Positions 43,040-53,608 of a stretch of DNA of 64,000 nucleotides are shown piece after piece. Location of the stretch: positions 62,001 to 126,000 of the forward strand of contig JAFWDK010000010.1 in the NCBI GenBank assembly GCA_017513085.1, read 5' to 3'. The notes under the pieces are model-generated. The model saw only the letters and a list, made by a program, of their open reading frames with translations. It ran no database searches and was not told the origin of the DNA. This DNA comes from Clostridiales bacterium. GTDB lineage: Bacteria > Bacillota > Clostridia > Saccharofermentanales > Saccharofermentanaceae. Every line of letters starts with the position of its first letter. The first letter of the stretch is position 1. The translations under genes were made by a program, and so were the position numbers.

Positions 43040-44401
43040 ATGGGAAATAAGAATGTTACGGATATGACGGTTGGAAATCCGACCAGACATATTTTGAAGT
43101 TTACTTTGCCGCTTCTGATCGGCAATCTTTTTCAGCAACTTTATAATATGGTCGACTCTATTGTAGTAGGTCGTTATGTCAGTCCGCACGCATTGGCGGC
43201 AGTTGGCGCATGCGGTTCTCTGAATTTCCTTTTCTTTTCTTTGAGTTCCGGTCTTGCTGTCGGTATTGGCGTAATCGCTTCACAATATTTCGGTGCAAAC
43301 GATGAGAAGCAACTTAAGAAGACAATAGCTAACTCGATCTATGTTCTTGCTTCATCAGCACTCGTCGTCACGCTGATCGGTTTCTTCTTAGCAGGACCGA
43401 TCCTTAGGCTTTTACAGACTCCGGATGCATACATAGCTGATTCAATCGACTATTTTCGGGTGACCTGCCTTGGAATAGTCGGCGTTGCATTTTATAACGG
43501 CGTAGCCGCTTTGCTCCGGGCAGTCGGCGACTCTAAAACACCATTGTATTTCTTGATCTTAAGTAGTGTTATAAACGTGAGCCTTGACCTAGTCTTTGTA
43601 CTTTGTTTCGGCCTTGGTGTAGTCGGGGTAGCGTTAGCAACTATCATTGCTCAAGCTGTGTCGGCAATCGTTTCCATTATTTTTGCATATAACAAAATCA
43701 CATATTTTAAGCTTGGTAAGAAGGACTTGCACCCGGACTTTTCAATGATCCGTGACTCTTTCAGGCTTGGCGCGCCGGTGGCTATTCAGAATTCTATGAT
43801 AGCTGTTTCTTGTATTTCTCTTCAGGCAGTTGTCAATGGCTTTGGTCCTGATGTGGCATCTGCTTATACTATATGTGGTCGTATTGAACAGTTGGTTCAA
43901 CAGCCATATGGCTCGCTTGGCATGGCGCTTACTTCCTATTCAGGTCAGAATATCGGGGCGAAGAAACAGGAACGTGTGGTGGAAGGCTTCCGCAAATCTA
44001 CTTTGATCGTTCTTGCTTTCAGCCTGATCATGCTTCCGCTGTTTTTCTTTGGAGGAAAGTTTATTTGCGGAATTTTTATTAAGGAAGAAGAGGCGGCGGA
44101 GGTCATCCTGTCCCTTGGCGCACGAGCACTGAAGATCACGAGTCCTTTTTACTTCGCATTAGGAATGATCTACGTTCCCAGAGCAGTTCTGAATGGTTGT
44201 GGCGATACAGGATTTGCTATGATCAATGGTCTTACGGAAGTGGTCTGCCGAATTCTTTTCTCCAATATCCTGACAAGGATTCCTATCCTGGGTTATTGGG
44301 GCATATGGGTCACGACAGGTCTTACATGGGGCTTTACGGCAATCGTATGCGTGTGGAGATATAAAGGCGGGAAGTGGAAGTATAAAGCGCTTGAACGCTA
44401 G
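43040..44401 (+). CDS. MATE-family efflux transporter
   Basis: 453 residues, twelve helices. NPTRHILKFTLPLLIGNLFQ QLYNMVDSIVVGRYV is the classic DinF/NorM-like N-terminus, repeated in the second half as LGAPVAIQNSMIAVSCISLQ. CAGGGGATG precedes ATG 43040. It exports drugs or metabolites with an ion gradient. Only distantly similar to the MATE protein at 37174. Confidence 0.92.
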   Translation: MGNKNVTDMTVGNPTRHILKFTLPLLIGNLFQQLYNMVDSIVVGRYVSPHALAAVGACGSLNFLFFSLSSGLAVGIGVIASQYFGANDEKQLKKTIANSIYVLASSALVVTLIGFFLAGPILRLLQTPDAYIADSIDYFRVTCLGIVGVAFYNGVAALLRAVGDSKTPLYFLILSSVINVSLDLVFVLCFGLGVVGVALATIIAQAVSAIVSIIFAYNKITYFKLGKKDLHPDFSMIRDSFRLGAPVAIQNSMIAVSCISLQAVVNGFGPDVASAYTICGRIEQLVQQPYGSLGMALTSYSGQNIGAKKQERVVEGFRKSTLIVLAFSLIMLPLFFFGGKFICGIFIKEEEAAEVILSLGARALKITSPFYFALGMIYVPRAVLNGCGDTGFAMINGLTEVVCRILFSNILTRIPILGYWGIWVTTGLTWGFTAIVCVWRYKGGKWKYKALER

Positions 44402-44449
44402 ATAAGCGTATTGAGTCATTTGTTGACATCATTATCCTTTGACTTTTTA

Positions 44450-44458
44450 TGGTATAAT
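44450..44458 (+). promoter_or_regulatory. Extended -10 promoter of the citrate synthase gene
   Basis: TGGTATAAT is a perfect extended -10, 37 bases before ATG 44495. A TTGACA at 44423-44428 is 24 bases away, too far for a normal -35. Confidence 0.6.
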
Positions 44459-44494
44459 AGATAAATCTATCTTTGAAAGTAGGAGGAAATGAGC

Positions 44495-45829
44495 ATGGAT
44501 GTTGATAAGATTTCGAAATACTCTTCTTGCCAGCGGCCGCTCCTTGTAAAGAACGACACGATCGAAGATGCGCTTTTTGAGAAATATGGCGTAAATCGCG
44601 GATTGCGCGACATCAATGGAAAAGGTGTACTAACCGGACTTACCAGAATTTCGAAGATCGTTTCCTTTACATCCGGACCGGATGGCAAGCAGGTGCCGTG
44701 TCCGGGAGAGCTTTGGTATCGTGGATACAATATCAAAACTCTGATTAAAGAATTGGGTGAGCGCGAATATGGATTTGAGAGGACGGCTTACCTGCTTTTG
44801 TTTGGTGAAAAACCGACGGAAAGCCAATTGCTTGAGTTTCAGGACGTGTTAGATGAATGTCGTTGCCTTCCGACAAACTTTACCCGTGATGTTATCATGA
44901 AAGCGCCAAGTCACGACATTATGAATTCGATTACGAGAAGTGTGCTGACGCTTGCTTCCTATGATGACGAATCTACTACTTCATCCGTAGAGAACAGTTT
45001 GAGACAGTGTATTCAGCTTATTGCGCAGTATCCGATGCTTGCTGTTTACAGTTATCATGCATATAACCATTACGATAATGATGAGAGTATGTATATCCAT
45101 CGCCCGAGAAGAGGAAAATCTACTGCAGAAAACTTCCTTCTCATGCTTCGCCCTGATCAGAAGTATACCGATCTTGAGGCTAAGGTTCTTGATGTGGCTT
45201 TGATGCTTCATATGGAACATGGCGGCGGTAACAATTCCACGTTTACGACTCGTGTAGTTACGTCGTCAGGTTCAGACACTTATTCGGCCATGGCGGCGGC
45301 CATGTCTTCGCTCAAAGGACCGAAGCACGGCGGTGCGAATATTAAGGTTGTTCAGATGATGGACGATATTCGTGAACATATATCGGATTGGGAAGACCGG
45401 GCAGCTATTAAAGAGTATCTCATGAAAATCTTAAGCAAGCAGGCATTTGATAAGAGCGGTCTGATCTATGGTATGGGACACGCCGTCTATTCGATGAGTG
45501 ATCCGAGAGAAGAAGTGCTGAACTCTTATGTCGAGGCTTTAGCGAAAGAAAAGGATATGGAAAGAGATTATATCCTTTATAAGAATGTAGAAGAGCTGGC
45601 GCCGGAAGCTATTGCCGAAACGAGAAAGATATTTAAGGGTGTAAGTCCTAATGTAGACTTTTACAGTGGTCTGGTCTATAAGATCCTTGGTATTCCGGAG
45701 GAACTTTATACACCGTTGTTTGCGACGGCTCGTATTGTCGGATGGAGTGCACATCGTATAGAGGAACTTATCGGAATGAATAAGATCATTCGTCCTGCAT
45801 ACAAAAGTGTCATGACAGAAATTGAATAA
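44495..45829 (+). CDS. Citrate synthase
   Basis: 444 residues from ATG 44495, 8 bases after AGGAGG; an ATG at 44489 is too close to that site. It condenses acetyl-CoA and oxaloacetate. Catalytic residues of the family are in place: His in LHMEHGGGNNS, His in GMGHAVY and Asp in VDFYSGLVY; the CoA loop GPKHGGAN is also present. No other TCA-cycle gene is adjacent, so it may serve glutamate synthesis in an incomplete cycle. It has its own promoter and ends before a hairpin at 45861. Confidence 0.93.
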   Translation: MDVDKISKYSSCQRPLLVKNDTIEDALFEKYGVNRGLRDINGKGVLTGLTRISKIVSFTSGPDGKQVPCPGELWYRGYNIKTLIKELGEREYGFERTAYLLLFGEKPTESQLLEFQDVLDECRCLPTNFTRDVIMKAPSHDIMNSITRSVLTLASYDDESTTSSVENSLRQCIQLIAQYPMLAVYSYHAYNHYDNDESMYIHRPRRGKSTAENFLLMLRPDQKYTDLEAKVLDVALMLHMEHGGGNNSTFTTRVVTSSGSDTYSAMAAAMSSLKGPKHGGANIKVVQMMDDIREHISDWEDRAAIKEYLMKILSKQAFDKSGLIYGMGHAVYSMSDPREEVLNSYVEALAKEKDMERDYILYKNVEELAPEAIAETRKIFKGVSPNVDFYSGLVYKILGIPEELYTPLFATARIVGWSAHRIEELIGMNKIIRPAYKSVMTEIE

Positions 45830-45860
45830 AATACCGAAAAAGTTCAGTATTATCACCAAA

Positions 45861-45903
45861 AAAGGTCGGTTGAATTGAAATCAGCCGGCCTTTCTGATAT
45901 TAT
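45861..45903 (+). promoter_or_regulatory. Hairpin with embedded promoter, first stalk-protein gene
   Basis: Arms 45861-45873 and 45881-45893 form 13 pairs (two G-U) around the loop ATTGAAA. The loop contains -35 TTGAAA (45875-45880). After 17 bases follows -10 TATTAT (45898-45903), extended by TG. The hairpin probably also ends citrate synthase transcription. The same plan recurs at 47703 and 48892. Confidence 0.65.
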
Positions 45904-45968
45904 TTGTGCATAGTTTTTTCTGTTTTATGGGTTTGTAAGTTTTTTTTATACTTCGGGGGGATGATCCT

Positions 45969-47645
45969 ATGTCAGGAAGACGTTGGTTTGCTCTGTTGAG
46001 CACTTTTGTCGTGTTTTCATTTTTCGTGCAGTTTGCACGGCTTCCGTTACTGCAGATAAAAACAGTTTCTGCTGATACTGCAGATTATGTACAGGTTCTG
46101 GATGTTGCAGGAACGTCTGTTACCATTGAAAACCAGAAATTCAATAATAGTGATTTCGTTTTTGAACTGAAACTTCAAGGTTGTAAAGATTTCAATGAAG
46201 CGAATATAACCGTTAAGTTTAATGAGGAAAACTGCATTCCGTCTATAAATGCCGGGCGTCATGGAGTGTTCTATGTTGATCCGTATAAAGTTGAACCGAG
46301 ACATACCAGTGCAAGTTCGGTAAGTGGGAATACGGTTTCTATTACAACTAAGGATAGAGGAGTTCTCGATGGACATGGAAAGATCCGTGTGCGTATGATC
46401 CTTAATACAGAAGCCTATCTTTCCAGTGCAGCTGTCGTTTCGGTTTCTCCGGAGCCGACGCCGTCACCTACCCCGGTACCAACCAATACGCCTACGCCAA
46501 CGCCTACCAATACACCGACGCCTACAAAGGCACCGACCAATACACCGACACCTACAAAGGCACCGACAAATACGCCTACTCCTACGAAGAAACCTACGAA
46601 TACGCCTACGCCAACGAAGAAGCCCACGAATACGCCTACTCCGACTAAGCGTCCGACCAATACACCAACACCTACAAAGGCACCGACAAATACACCTACG
46701 CCTACGAAGAAACCTACGAATACGCCTACGCCAACGAAGAAGCCTACGAATACGCCTACTCCGACTAAGCGTCCGACCAATACACCAACACCTACGAAGG
46801 TGCCGACAAACACGCCGATTCCAACTAAGAAGCCGACAAATACGCCGATTCCGACTGGAAAACCGACGAATATGCCGTTGCCTACCCAAGCTCCGACAAA
46901 TACACCTATACCGACTCAATCTCCAACGAATACTCCAATCCCTACCGCGACCCCGTTGCCGACAGTTGTGGCTCCGGGACCGATCGGTGATCCGACGGCA
47001 ACTCCTGAACCGACTGTAACTCCGGAACCAACTTCGACTCCATCTCCGGTACCGGAAGCGACGCCGACTGAAGCTCCGGAAACATCGGAAGAATCTTCTG
47101 CTGAAGAGACCGACGCTCCGACTGATGAAACGGCAAGCTCTGAAACAGATCCGGTAACAGAGAGTTCAGATGGTGCGGAAGTTGTACTCGGTGTTTCCAA
47201 AGAATCCGGAGATAACAATGATCCTTCCGAACCAGGTGGTGGCAAAGAAACGGAAGTTTTCATTCCTACGGAGCGGCCTGAGCTTTCCACCAATGCTTCA
47301 ACTGCTTATAAGCAGAAGAGCCAGGCGGGCTTCTTCATCTGGTTTGCCATCCTGTTTGTTCTTGTGATTGCAATCTATTTGCGTTATAACCACCTTGCTA
47401 AGAAAGACATGGCTTTTGTGGATATTTGCAAGAACTTTATTCCGATTCCTGGTCGTATGAATAAAGGAGCGTCCACAAATGTTTCCGGTTCGACGATGTC
47501 GTCTGCCGCTAATGGTAATATCGCTCCGTCAAGATCGGTGGCCAGCGTCGGACAAAGCTATCGCCCGATCAAGTCAACGGTTAGAAAAGAACCCGGCGCA
47601 TCGCAGGACCTTTCCGGAAAGGGTCCGGATCTGAACGAGAAGTAA
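45969..47645 (+). CDS. Pro/Thr-stalked membrane protein, paralog 1
   Basis: 558 residues. A signal or anchor helix (7-30) ends in VSA-DTA, a possible cleavage site. A small beta-rich ectodomain follows (36-158). Residues 160-340 are a stalk of [13 protein letters not shown] units, then an acidic Ser/Thr/Glu stretch to 440. A membrane helix (453-475, [20 protein letters not shown]) leads to a basic cytosolic tail with [10 protein letters not shown] right after the membrane and [10 protein letters not shown] near the end. The stalk should span the cell wall. No family is recognised. Two paralogs follow directly. Confidence 0.8.
   Translation: MSGRRWFALLSTFVVFSFFVQFARLPLLQIKTVSADTADYVQVLDVAGTSVTIENQKFNNSDFVFELKLQGCKDFNEANITVKFNEENCIPSINAGRHGVFYVDPYKVEPRHTSASSVSGNTVSITTKDRGVLDGHGKIRVRMILNTEAYLSSAAVVSVSPEPTPSPTPVPTNTPTPTPTNTPTPTKAPTNTPTPTKAPTNTPTPTKKPTNTPTPTKKPTNTPTPTKRPTNTPTPTKAPTNTPTPTKKPTNTPTPTKKPTNTPTPTKRPTNTPTPTKVPTNTPIPTKKPTNTPIPTGKPTNMPLPTQAPTNTPIPTQSPTNTPIPTATPLPTVVAPGPIGDPTATPEPTVTPEPTSTPSPVPEATPTEAPETSEESSAEETDAPTDETASSETDPVTESSDGAEVVLGVSKESGDNNDPSEPGGGKETEVFIPTERPELSTNASTAYKQKSQAGFFIWFAILFVLVIAIYLRYNHLAKKDMAFVDICKNFIPIPGRMNKGASTNVSGSTMSSAANGNIAPSRSVASVGQSYRPIKSTVRKEPGASQDLSGKGPDLNEK
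46561..46800 (+). repeat. 120-bp tandem duplication in the stalk coding region
   Basis: 46561-46680 and 46681-46800 are two copies of a 120-base (40-codon) unit that differ at only 4 positions. Shorter 27-30-base PTNTPTPTK units surround them. The near identity indicates a recent duplication and likely length variation between strains. Confidence 0.9.
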
Positions 47646-47702
47646 GAGCGATCCGTGCTTTTTGTCTTTGCCCGGTAAGCATATTTTGAGAAGACTCGGA
47701 AG

Positions 47703-47742
47703 AGCCGGCTGATTTGTCATCGGCCGGCTTTTTTGCTATGAT
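47703..47742 (+). promoter_or_regulatory. Terminator hairpin with embedded promoter, second stalk-protein gene
   Basis: Arms 47703-47713 and 47719-47729 pair over 11 bases with one G-U around the loop TTGTC, followed by TTTTT: a strong terminator for the first paralog. The loop forms -35 TTGTCA (47714-47719). After 17 bases comes -10 TATGAT (47737-47742) for the second paralog. Confidence 0.7.
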
Positions 47743-47785
47743 TGTGGCGAGGGGATAAAATATTTGTGAAGTAAGGGGGATGTGT

Positions 47786-48826
47786 ATGCATAAAAGTCGC
47801 TGGATGAGACTTCTGAGTCTGATTCTTGCTTTATTTTTATGTTCGTGCTGTCTTTCAGTAATCAGGTCCCAAACCGTTCGTGCAGTTTCTAATGCAGAAG
47901 GAATCGTCGAAATCGACGGAAAGGGCAAATATAACCAGGCCAAGATCCGCGTGGTCATTCAACAATATGATGAATCTTCGATTTATCGAGGAAGAATCTA
48001 TGATCAAGGGGCCTGGTCGGAAACACCGAACCTTCTTTTCTCGACTACGTTAAAAAACAGTACGTTGACGATAATCGTTCAAAGTGCGGATTATTCTCCG
48101 ATTGAAGTGTCCAGGATCCATATATGGGTCTCGGTGGAGACTGTAGCAAAGCTTCAACTGTTGTCGGATGTTTCTTACGAGAAACTTTCTCCGCCACCGG
48201 GTACGACAAAAGCACCGACCTCGACACCGATGCCGACGCCTTCTCCTACGCCGTCTCCTGATGAGGCTACTCCGACGCCGCTTCCTACCGATACTCCAAC
48301 GCCGACGCCGTTGCCCACCAATACTCCGACGCCGCTTCCTACAAATACTCCGACTCCGACACCAACTCCTACGCCAAGTGCAGACGCCGGGCTTATTGTC
48401 GATGAATCCGGAGATTTGCCCGGAGATCCGTCCGAAGATGACCCGGGTGGGGCTTCAGAGGTTTTGATTCCGACACAAAGACCGGATAGTACTTCCGGAA
48501 AATCAACCTATAAAGCAGAAAGCCAGACGAGTTTCTTTGCCTGGTTCGCGATTATCTTTGTGCTGGCGATAGTGATTTTCGTACGCTATAGTTCACTGTC
48601 CAAAAAAGACATGGGATTTGTAGAGATCTGTAAGAACTTTATACCTTTGCCCGGTGCGGCCAAGAGAAGAGAAGCTGCAGAGAAAGAACGTATGACGGCT
48701 CCGGTTATATCTGAACCCGCACATAAAACAGCCAGCGTGGCGCAGGTATACCGTCCTATCAAGTCAACGGTGAGAAAGACTGATACGCCGAAGGATCCGG
48801 GCACTGGTTCTGCCGATCCGCAGTGA
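47786..48826 (+). CDS. Pro/Thr-stalked membrane protein, paralog 2
   Basis: About 346 residues from ATG 47786, well spaced from AAGGGGG; ATG 47780 is too close. N-terminal hydrophobic helix with three Cys (LCSCC), so lipidation is conceivable but no clean lipobox is seen. Ectodomain with [18 protein letters not shown], close in form to paralog 3. A shorter PT stalk (about 60 residues) and an acidic Gly/Asp stretch follow. Then the membrane helix [19 protein letters not shown], the box [18 protein letters not shown] and the tail box [10 protein letters not shown]. Function unknown. Confidence 0.78.
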   Translation: MHKSRWMRLLSLILALFLCSCCLSVIRSQTVRAVSNAEGIVEIDGKGKYNQAKIRVVIQQYDESSIYRGRIYDQGAWSETPNLLFSTTLKNSTLTIIVQSADYSPIEVSRIHIWVSVETVAKLQLLSDVSYEKLSPPPGTTKAPTSTPMPTPSPTPSPDEATPTPLPTDTPTPTPLPTNTPTPLPTNTPTPTPTPTPSADAGLIVDESGDLPGDPSEDDPGGASEVLIPTQRPDSTSGKSTYKAESQTSFFAWFAIIFVLAIVIFVRYSSLSKKDMGFVEICKNFIPLPGAAKRREAAEKERMTAPVISEPAHKTASVAQVYRPIKSTVRKTDTPKDPGTGSADPQ

Positions 48827-48891
48827 TTTTTCTTTGGTCACAAAATATATCATGAAAAGTGCTTGAAAATACAACGTTTTGTAACATTGGA

Positions 48892-48934
48892 AATAGCCGG
48901 TTGAATTGAAATCAATAGGCTATTCTGATATGAT
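48892..48934 (+). promoter_or_regulatory. Hairpin with embedded promoter, third stalk-protein gene
   Basis: Arms 48892-48904 and 48912-48924 pair over 13 positions (one G-U, one mismatch) around the same loop ATTGAAA as at 45874. -35 TTGAAA (48906-48911), 17 bases, -10 TATGAT (48929-48934) with TG extension. Stem bases differ from the first copy but still pair. Confidence 0.65.
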
Positions 48935-48983
48935 AAACGATAAGGGTAATTCTAATTTAGTTATGATAATTAGGAGCGTAAGT

Positions 48984-50255
48984 ATGAAGGTGACACGAAA
49001 AAGTAAGTTTCTCAGTATTTTTGTCAGTATACTGATCTGTTTGTTTGGTGTGTTCGGCACGATGATCCCGCATATTCTGGCCGAATCCACAAGCTGCTCT
49101 GTAGATATTGACGGTGGTGGAGATAAGAATGAAGCCTACATTGTTTTAAAGGTAGCAGGAGATGGAGCGAAGGTCAATTCCGCTAAGTCTTCTTGCAGTT
49201 CATCACAGGTAAGTGTCAGTACTTCCGTAGAATACGATACTATCAATGTTCATATTAAATCTAAAGACGGTTCAGCAATCAAACCTGCTTCGGTACTTGT
49301 TACTGCTGATGTGTCTGACGGTGCATCGTTGTATCTGGATAAAATCATTTATAACAAGTTTAATCCGAATACACCAACGCCGGCTCCAACCAATACGCCG
49401 ACTCCCGTACCGACGAATACACCTACACCATTACCAACCAATACACCGACTCCTGTACCGACAAATACTCCGAGTCCCACGCCTAAGCCGACAAAAGCTC
49501 CTACACCTACACCTGTTGGTGGAGTAGTAACATCTACACCGACTCCGGCTCCGACGAATACACCTACACCGAAGCCGACAGATACGCCGACGCCTGTGCC
49601 GACAGATACGCCGACGCCGACTGCGGAACCGACGGAAACTTCCGAGAGCAGTTCTGAATCCAGTTCGAGTGAAGCGACATCAGAGTCACAATCTGAGTCC
49701 ACAAGCGAATCTTCCGCAACGGAGAGCGCTTCCGGTGCTGGCGTTGTAGAACCTTCTGATTCCTCTGCGCCGTCAGACAGCAGCAGTGCTGAGACGTCAT
49801 CGTCTGATGTGTCAGAGACGACAGAATCCACAAAGACTTCGACGAAGTTCGTTACACCGACAATGTCTCTTTTGCCGACCACGGTGACAACCAAGAAGGA
49901 GAATCCTTACACATTCTTTATCTGGTTTGCTATTATTTTCGTACTGATCATTGTGATATACATGCGTTACAATGCTCTTTCCAAGAAGCGTATGGACTTT
50001 GTAGAGATCTGCAAGAACTTTATTCCTGTTCCGGACTTCATCAAGGATATCTTCAAGAAAAAGAAAGAAGAAGATACAGAGACGAAGCAGGATACCGTTG
50101 TTAAGAACGGATATCTGCAGAAGCCTTCCGTAGGAGACGCGCAGGCTTTCCGTCCTGCGAAGGTCGCCAGAAAGATCGAGAAGAAAAAAGAAGATGAAAA
50201 GATCGATATTGAGGATGACCTGGAAAGCGATATCGACGATCTGGACAGTCTTTGA
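48984..50255 (+). CDS. Pro/Thr-stalked membrane protein, paralog 3
   Basis: 423 residues from ATG 48984 (TAGGAG upstream). Signal helix (7-28) ending in ILAES. Ectodomain starts [18 protein letters not shown], parallel to [18 protein letters not shown] of paralog 2. PT stalk, then a long Ser/Glu-rich region (Clp-like [11 protein letters not shown]). Membrane helix [19 protein letters not shown], box [18 protein letters not shown], tail box [10 protein letters not shown] and a charged Lys/Glu/Asp end not found in the other two. A strong terminator follows. Function unknown. Confidence 0.78.
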   Translation: MKVTRKSKFLSIFVSILICLFGVFGTMIPHILAESTSCSVDIDGGGDKNEAYIVLKVAGDGAKVNSAKSSCSSSQVSVSTSVEYDTINVHIKSKDGSAIKPASVLVTADVSDGASLYLDKIIYNKFNPNTPTPAPTNTPTPVPTNTPTPLPTNTPTPVPTNTPSPTPKPTKAPTPTPVGGVVTSTPTPAPTNTPTPKPTDTPTPVPTDTPTPTAEPTETSESSSESSSSEATSESQSESTSESSATESASGAGVVEPSDSSAPSDSSSAETSSSDVSETTESTKTSTKFVTPTMSLLPTTVTTKKENPYTFFIWFAIIFVLIIVIYMRYNALSKKRMDFVEICKNFIPVPDFIKDIFKKKKEEDTETKQDTVVKNGYLQKPSVGDAQAFRPAKVARKIEKKKEDEKIDIEDDLESDIDDLDSL

Positions 50256-50279
50256 TACGAATGAGAATCGATAATAGAG

Positions 50280-50309
50280 AGAGGATGCTTGAGAAAGCAT
50301 CCTCTTTTT
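50280..50309 (+). terminator. Terminator after the stalk-protein locus
   Basis: AGAGGATGCTT (50280-50290) and AAGCATCCTCT (50295-50305) pair perfectly over 11 bases with a GAGA loop, then TTTT. Confidence 0.9.
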
Positions 50310-50359
50310 GTATTTCTTGCAAATAAAAAAGTTGCCTCAAATTTGAGACAACTTTTATC

Positions 50360-50434
50360 TGGTGACCCTAAGGAGAATCGAACTCCTGATTGCGCCTTGA
50401 GAGGGCGCCGTCTTAACCGCTTGACCATAGGGCC
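50360..50434 (-). tRNA. tRNA-Glu (CTC)
   Basis: The minus strand folds as a tRNA: acceptor GGCCCTA with TAGGGTC, anticodon loop CTCTCAA on the stem GCGCC/GGCGC, T-loop TTCGATT and an encoded CCA. Anticodon CTC reads GAG (Glu). Confidence 0.92.
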
Positions 50435-50524
50435 AAATCACCGTTTCGTAAGTGCATGAAAGATAATAACATAAGAAAAGTCGCTGTGCAAGTTCTTTTT
50501 GAATAAAACTAAAAAAGACTTTTC

Positions 50525-50571
50525 AGAATCGATGATTCTATATATACTTTATAGAACAATTAGGATATACT
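50525..50571 (+). promoter_or_regulatory. Dyads and -10 box upstream of uvrA
   Basis: AGAATC-GAT-GATTCT (50525-50539) and TTCTATA-7-TATAGAA (50536-50556) are two overlapping inverted repeats. A TATACT (50566-50571) is a possible -10, 35 bases before the start. No canonical LexA box (CGAAC-N4-GTTCG) is visible. The 50435-50524 stretch holds nothing else recognisable. Confidence 0.4.
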
Positions 50572-50605
50572 ACAAGAGAACATATTTTCGAATTGGAGCA
50601 GTGAC

Positions 50606-53599
50606 ATGAATCAGTATATTCGCATACGTGGTGCCAGAGAACATAATCTTCAGAATATTAATGTTGATATCAAGAGAGATGAGATGGTCGTGATCACCGG
50701 ATTGTCCGGTTCCGGAAAGTCTTCTCTTGCTTTTGATACTATATATGCGGAAGGACAGAGACGTTATGTGGAATCCTTGTCTTCGTATGCGAGACAATTC
50801 CTCGGACAATTGGAGAAACCGGATTTTGATAGTATTGATGGTTTGTCTCCGTCTATTGCGATCGATCAGAAGACGACGAGCAGGAATCCGAGATCGACAG
50901 TTGGTACAGTTACTGAAGTTTATGACTATTTCCGTCTTTTGTATGCAAGGATCGGAGTCCCTCATTGCCCTCATTGCGGAAAGGTAATCGAATCCCAGTC
51001 TATTGACCAGATCATCGAACAACTGATGGGATATCAGGAAGGTACAAGACTGATCCTTATGGCTCCTGTGGTTCGTGGCAAGAAGGGTGAGTTTTCCAAA
51101 CTGCTTGATGATTTCCGTAAAAACGGTTATGCACGTGTCCGGCTGGATGGTCAGATGTATGAGCTTGATGAAGAAATCAGTATCGAGAAGAATAAGAAAC
51201 ATAATCTCGAGGTGATCGTAGATCGTCTTGTTGTTCGGCAAGAGGCCCGATCTCGTTTGAATGATTCTTGTGAGACCGCGCTGAAACTTGCGGATGGGCT
51301 CCTTCTTGTAAAGATTCAGGTGCCGAAGGAATCGGAAGATGGAGAGCGCACATTTGAAGAGAGCGAAGTGCTTTTCTCGCAGAAGCTTTCATGTCCGGAT
51401 TGCGGAATAAGTGTGGAAGAGCTTTCTCCGAGAATGTTTTCGTTTAACAACCCTTTCGGAGCATGCCCAGAGTGTTCGGGACTAGGTTTTCATACAAATG
51501 TCGATCCGGAACTTTGTGTGCAGCATCCGGAGCTTTCGCTCAACGATGGCGCGATTACTACGGCAGGATGGAAGTTTGATGACCCGAAGAGCTGGGGAAG
51601 AGCTTTTATTGAAGCTCTATCCGCCAGATACGGTTTTTCGCTCGATACTCCGTGGAACAAACTTCCGAAGCGTATCCAGGATATTATTCTGTATGGAAAC
51701 GGTGGAGAGAAGCTGATCATTGATACCAGCAACAGTATCTATCGTCGTGACGGTATTTATATGAATTCCTGGGAGGGCGTGGTTCACAGCGTGGAGCGCC
51801 GTAGCCGGGAGGCTTCCTCGGAAGAGATGAAGGAACATTATGCCCAGTATATGACGATATATGAATGTGGTTCCTGCCATGGCGCGCGATTGAATCCGAT
51901 GGCTCTGGCTGTAACGGTCGGCGGCAAGAATATCTTTGAAGTGACAGCAATGCCGATCAGAAAGTGCGTCAAGCATCTTCAGAATCTTAATCTGCGCTTG
52001 CGTGAGAAGAAGATCGCTGAGCCGATCCTTAAGGAGATTACATCCAGACTCAGCTTTATGATTGATGTGGGTCTTGAATATTTGACGCTTTCCCGAGCTG
52101 CGGCTACTTTGTCCGGCGGAGAAGCGCAGCGTATCCGACTCGCTACACAGATCGGTTCGAGTCTGACCGGTGTGCTCTATATTCTGGATGAGCCTTCAAT
52201 TGGTCTCCATCAGAGAGATAATAACCGGCTTCTGGCGACCCTTCAGAAACTGAAGAATCTCGGCAATACTGTTTTGGTCGTAGAACATGATGAAGATACG
52301 ATGAGACAGGCGGACCAGATCATTGATATGGGACCCGGCGCCGGTGAGCATGGCGGTTTTGTAGTGGGTGTCGGTACTGCTGAAGAGATTATGAAAGTGC
52401 CTGAGTCGATTACCGGACAGTACCTTTCCGGAGAAAAATTTATACCGATTCCTTTGCAGAGGAGAAAACCGGACGGGCGATATCTGACAGTCTGCGGAGC
52501 GAGAGAGAATAACCTTAAGGGTATCGATGTGAAGATCCCGATAGGTCTCTTTACATGTGTGACCGGTGTTTCCGGTTCCGGGAAAAGTTCGCTTGTAAAC
52601 GGTATCATTCTGAGAAGACTGGCTACCGATTTGAATGGAGCCCGACGTTCGAAGGGGCTTTGCGACAAGATCACCGGTGTCGGACATCTGGATAAGGTGA
52701 TCTCCATCGATCAGTCTCCAATCGGTAGAAGTCCGCGTTCCAATCCGGCCACATATACCGGATGCTTTGATATGATTCGTGAACTTTATGCCAATACTCC
52801 GGATGCTAAGGCACGTGGGTATAAGAACGGGCGGTTTAGTTTTAATATCAAGGGTGGTCGTTGTGAGGCCTGCTCCGGTGATGGCGTGAACCGTATTGAG
52901 ATGCATTTTCTGCCGGATGTTTATGTGAAGTGTGATGTTTGTAAGGGGAAGAGATACAACCGCGAAACTTTGCAGGTCAAATATAAAGGTAAGAATATTG
53001 CGGATGTGCTGGCGATGACAGTGGATGAGGCACTTGAGTTTTTCCAGAATGTTCCGAAGATCCGCAATAAGCTCCAGACGCTTTCGGAGGTCGGCCTTGG
53101 GTATATACGTCTTGGACAGCCTGCCACGCAGCTGTCCGGTGGTGAAGCGCAGCGTGTCAAGCTGGCAACGGAGCTCTCGAGACGGAGCACCGGCCGTACA
53201 TTCTATATTCTGGATGAACCGACGACGGGTCTGCATATTGCAGATGTGCATAAGCTTGTTGACATTTTGAACCGCCTGGCCGAAAATGGTAATACTGTTC
53301 TGGTCATCGAGCATAATCTGGATGTGATTAAGACAGCGGATCATATTATTGATCTTGGGCCTGAAGGTGGAGATAAGGGCGGTACGATCATTGCAGAGGG
53401 CTCTCCTGAGGAGATCTGCGAGGTAAAGGAGTCGTACACGGGACAATTCCTCAAACCTGTCTTGGAAAAAACCAGAGCATTGATGGGTGATTCTGCGCCT
53501 GTAATAGATAAAAAACAAAAAAAGAGAATTGAAAGGGATGCGCTTGAGATCGCTGTCGGACCAAAACCGCGGCGTAAGCGTAAACCACTGGAAGAGTAG
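50606..53599 (+). CDS. uvrA: UvrA, excinuclease ABC subunit A
   Basis: 997 residues, slightly longer than the usual ~940 because of a basic C-terminal tail ([20 protein letters not shown]). Damage-recognition ATPase of nucleotide excision repair; works as a dimer with UvrB. Two ABC modules: Walker [10 protein letters not shown] near 32 and GVSGSGKSS near 653, signatures [12 protein letters not shown] and [12 protein letters not shown], Walker [11 protein letters not shown] and [10 protein letters not shown]. Zinc modules: CPDC/CPEC and [17 protein letters not shown]. All core sites intact. A Clp ATPase gene follows after 9 bases; uvrB and uvrC are not in the window. Confidence 0.97.
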   Translation: MNQYIRIRGAREHNLQNINVDIKRDEMVVITGLSGSGKSSLAFDTIYAEGQRRYVESLSSYARQFLGQLEKPDFDSIDGLSPSIAIDQKTTSRNPRSTVGTVTEVYDYFRLLYARIGVPHCPHCGKVIESQSIDQIIEQLMGYQEGTRLILMAPVVRGKKGEFSKLLDDFRKNGYARVRLDGQMYELDEEISIEKNKKHNLEVIVDRLVVRQEARSRLNDSCETALKLADGLLLVKIQVPKESEDGERTFEESEVLFSQKLSCPDCGISVEELSPRMFSFNNPFGACPECSGLGFHTNVDPELCVQHPELSLNDGAITTAGWKFDDPKSWGRAFIEALSARYGFSLDTPWNKLPKRIQDIILYGNGGEKLIIDTSNSIYRRDGIYMNSWEGVVHSVERRSREASSEEMKEHYAQYMTIYECGSCHGARLNPMALAVTVGGKNIFEVTAMPIRKCVKHLQNLNLRLREKKIAEPILKEITSRLSFMIDVGLEYLTLSRAAATLSGGEAQRIRLATQIGSSLTGVLYILDEPSIGLHQRDNNRLLATLQKLKNLGNTVLVVEHDEDTMRQADQIIDMGPGAGEHGGFVVGVGTAEEIMKVPESITGQYLSGEKFIPIPLQRRKPDGRYLTVCGARENNLKGIDVKIPIGLFTCVTGVSGSGKSSLVNGIILRRLATDLNGARRSKGLCDKITGVGHLDKVISIDQSPIGRSPRSNPATYTGCFDMIRELYANTPDAKARGYKNGRFSFNIKGGRCEACSGDGVNRIEMHFLPDVYVKCDVCKGKRYNRETLQVKYKGKNIADVLAMTVDEALEFFQNVPKIRNKLQTLSEVGLGYIRLGQPATQLSGGEAQRVKLATELSRRSTGRTFYILDEPTTGLHIADVHKLVDILNRLAENGNTVLVIEHNLDVIKTADHIIDLGPEGGDKGGTIIAEGSPEEICEVKESYTGQFLKPVLEKTRALMGDSAPVIDKKQKKRIERDALEIAVGPKPRRKRKPLEE

Positions 53600-53608
53600 G
53601 AAATAGTA

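Noticed and set aside
44423..44444. TTGACA and TTGACT as -35 boxes for citrate synthase
   Set aside because: They lie 24 and 8 bases from the TATAAT, outside any working spacing; the extended -10 suffices.
46415..46813. Long minus-strand frame of Val/Gly/Phe repeats opposite the PT stalk
   Set aside because: It is the mechanical mirror of the repetitive Pro/Thr codons, has no ribosome site and lies fully inside a clear gene.
46470..46980. CRISPR-like direct repeats
   Set aside because: The repeats are in-frame multiples of 3, directly adjacent and without unique spacers; they encode the stalk.
50435..50605. LexA/SOS box upstream of uvrA
   Set aside because: Two dyads are present, but neither fits the Firmicute LexA consensus.
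52196..53518. 440-codon minus-strand frame opposite uvrA
   Set aside because: Shadow of the highly conserved uvrA gene; composition and lack of motifs show that it is not coding. The same holds for the 328-codon frame opposite the Clp gene (53615-54601).
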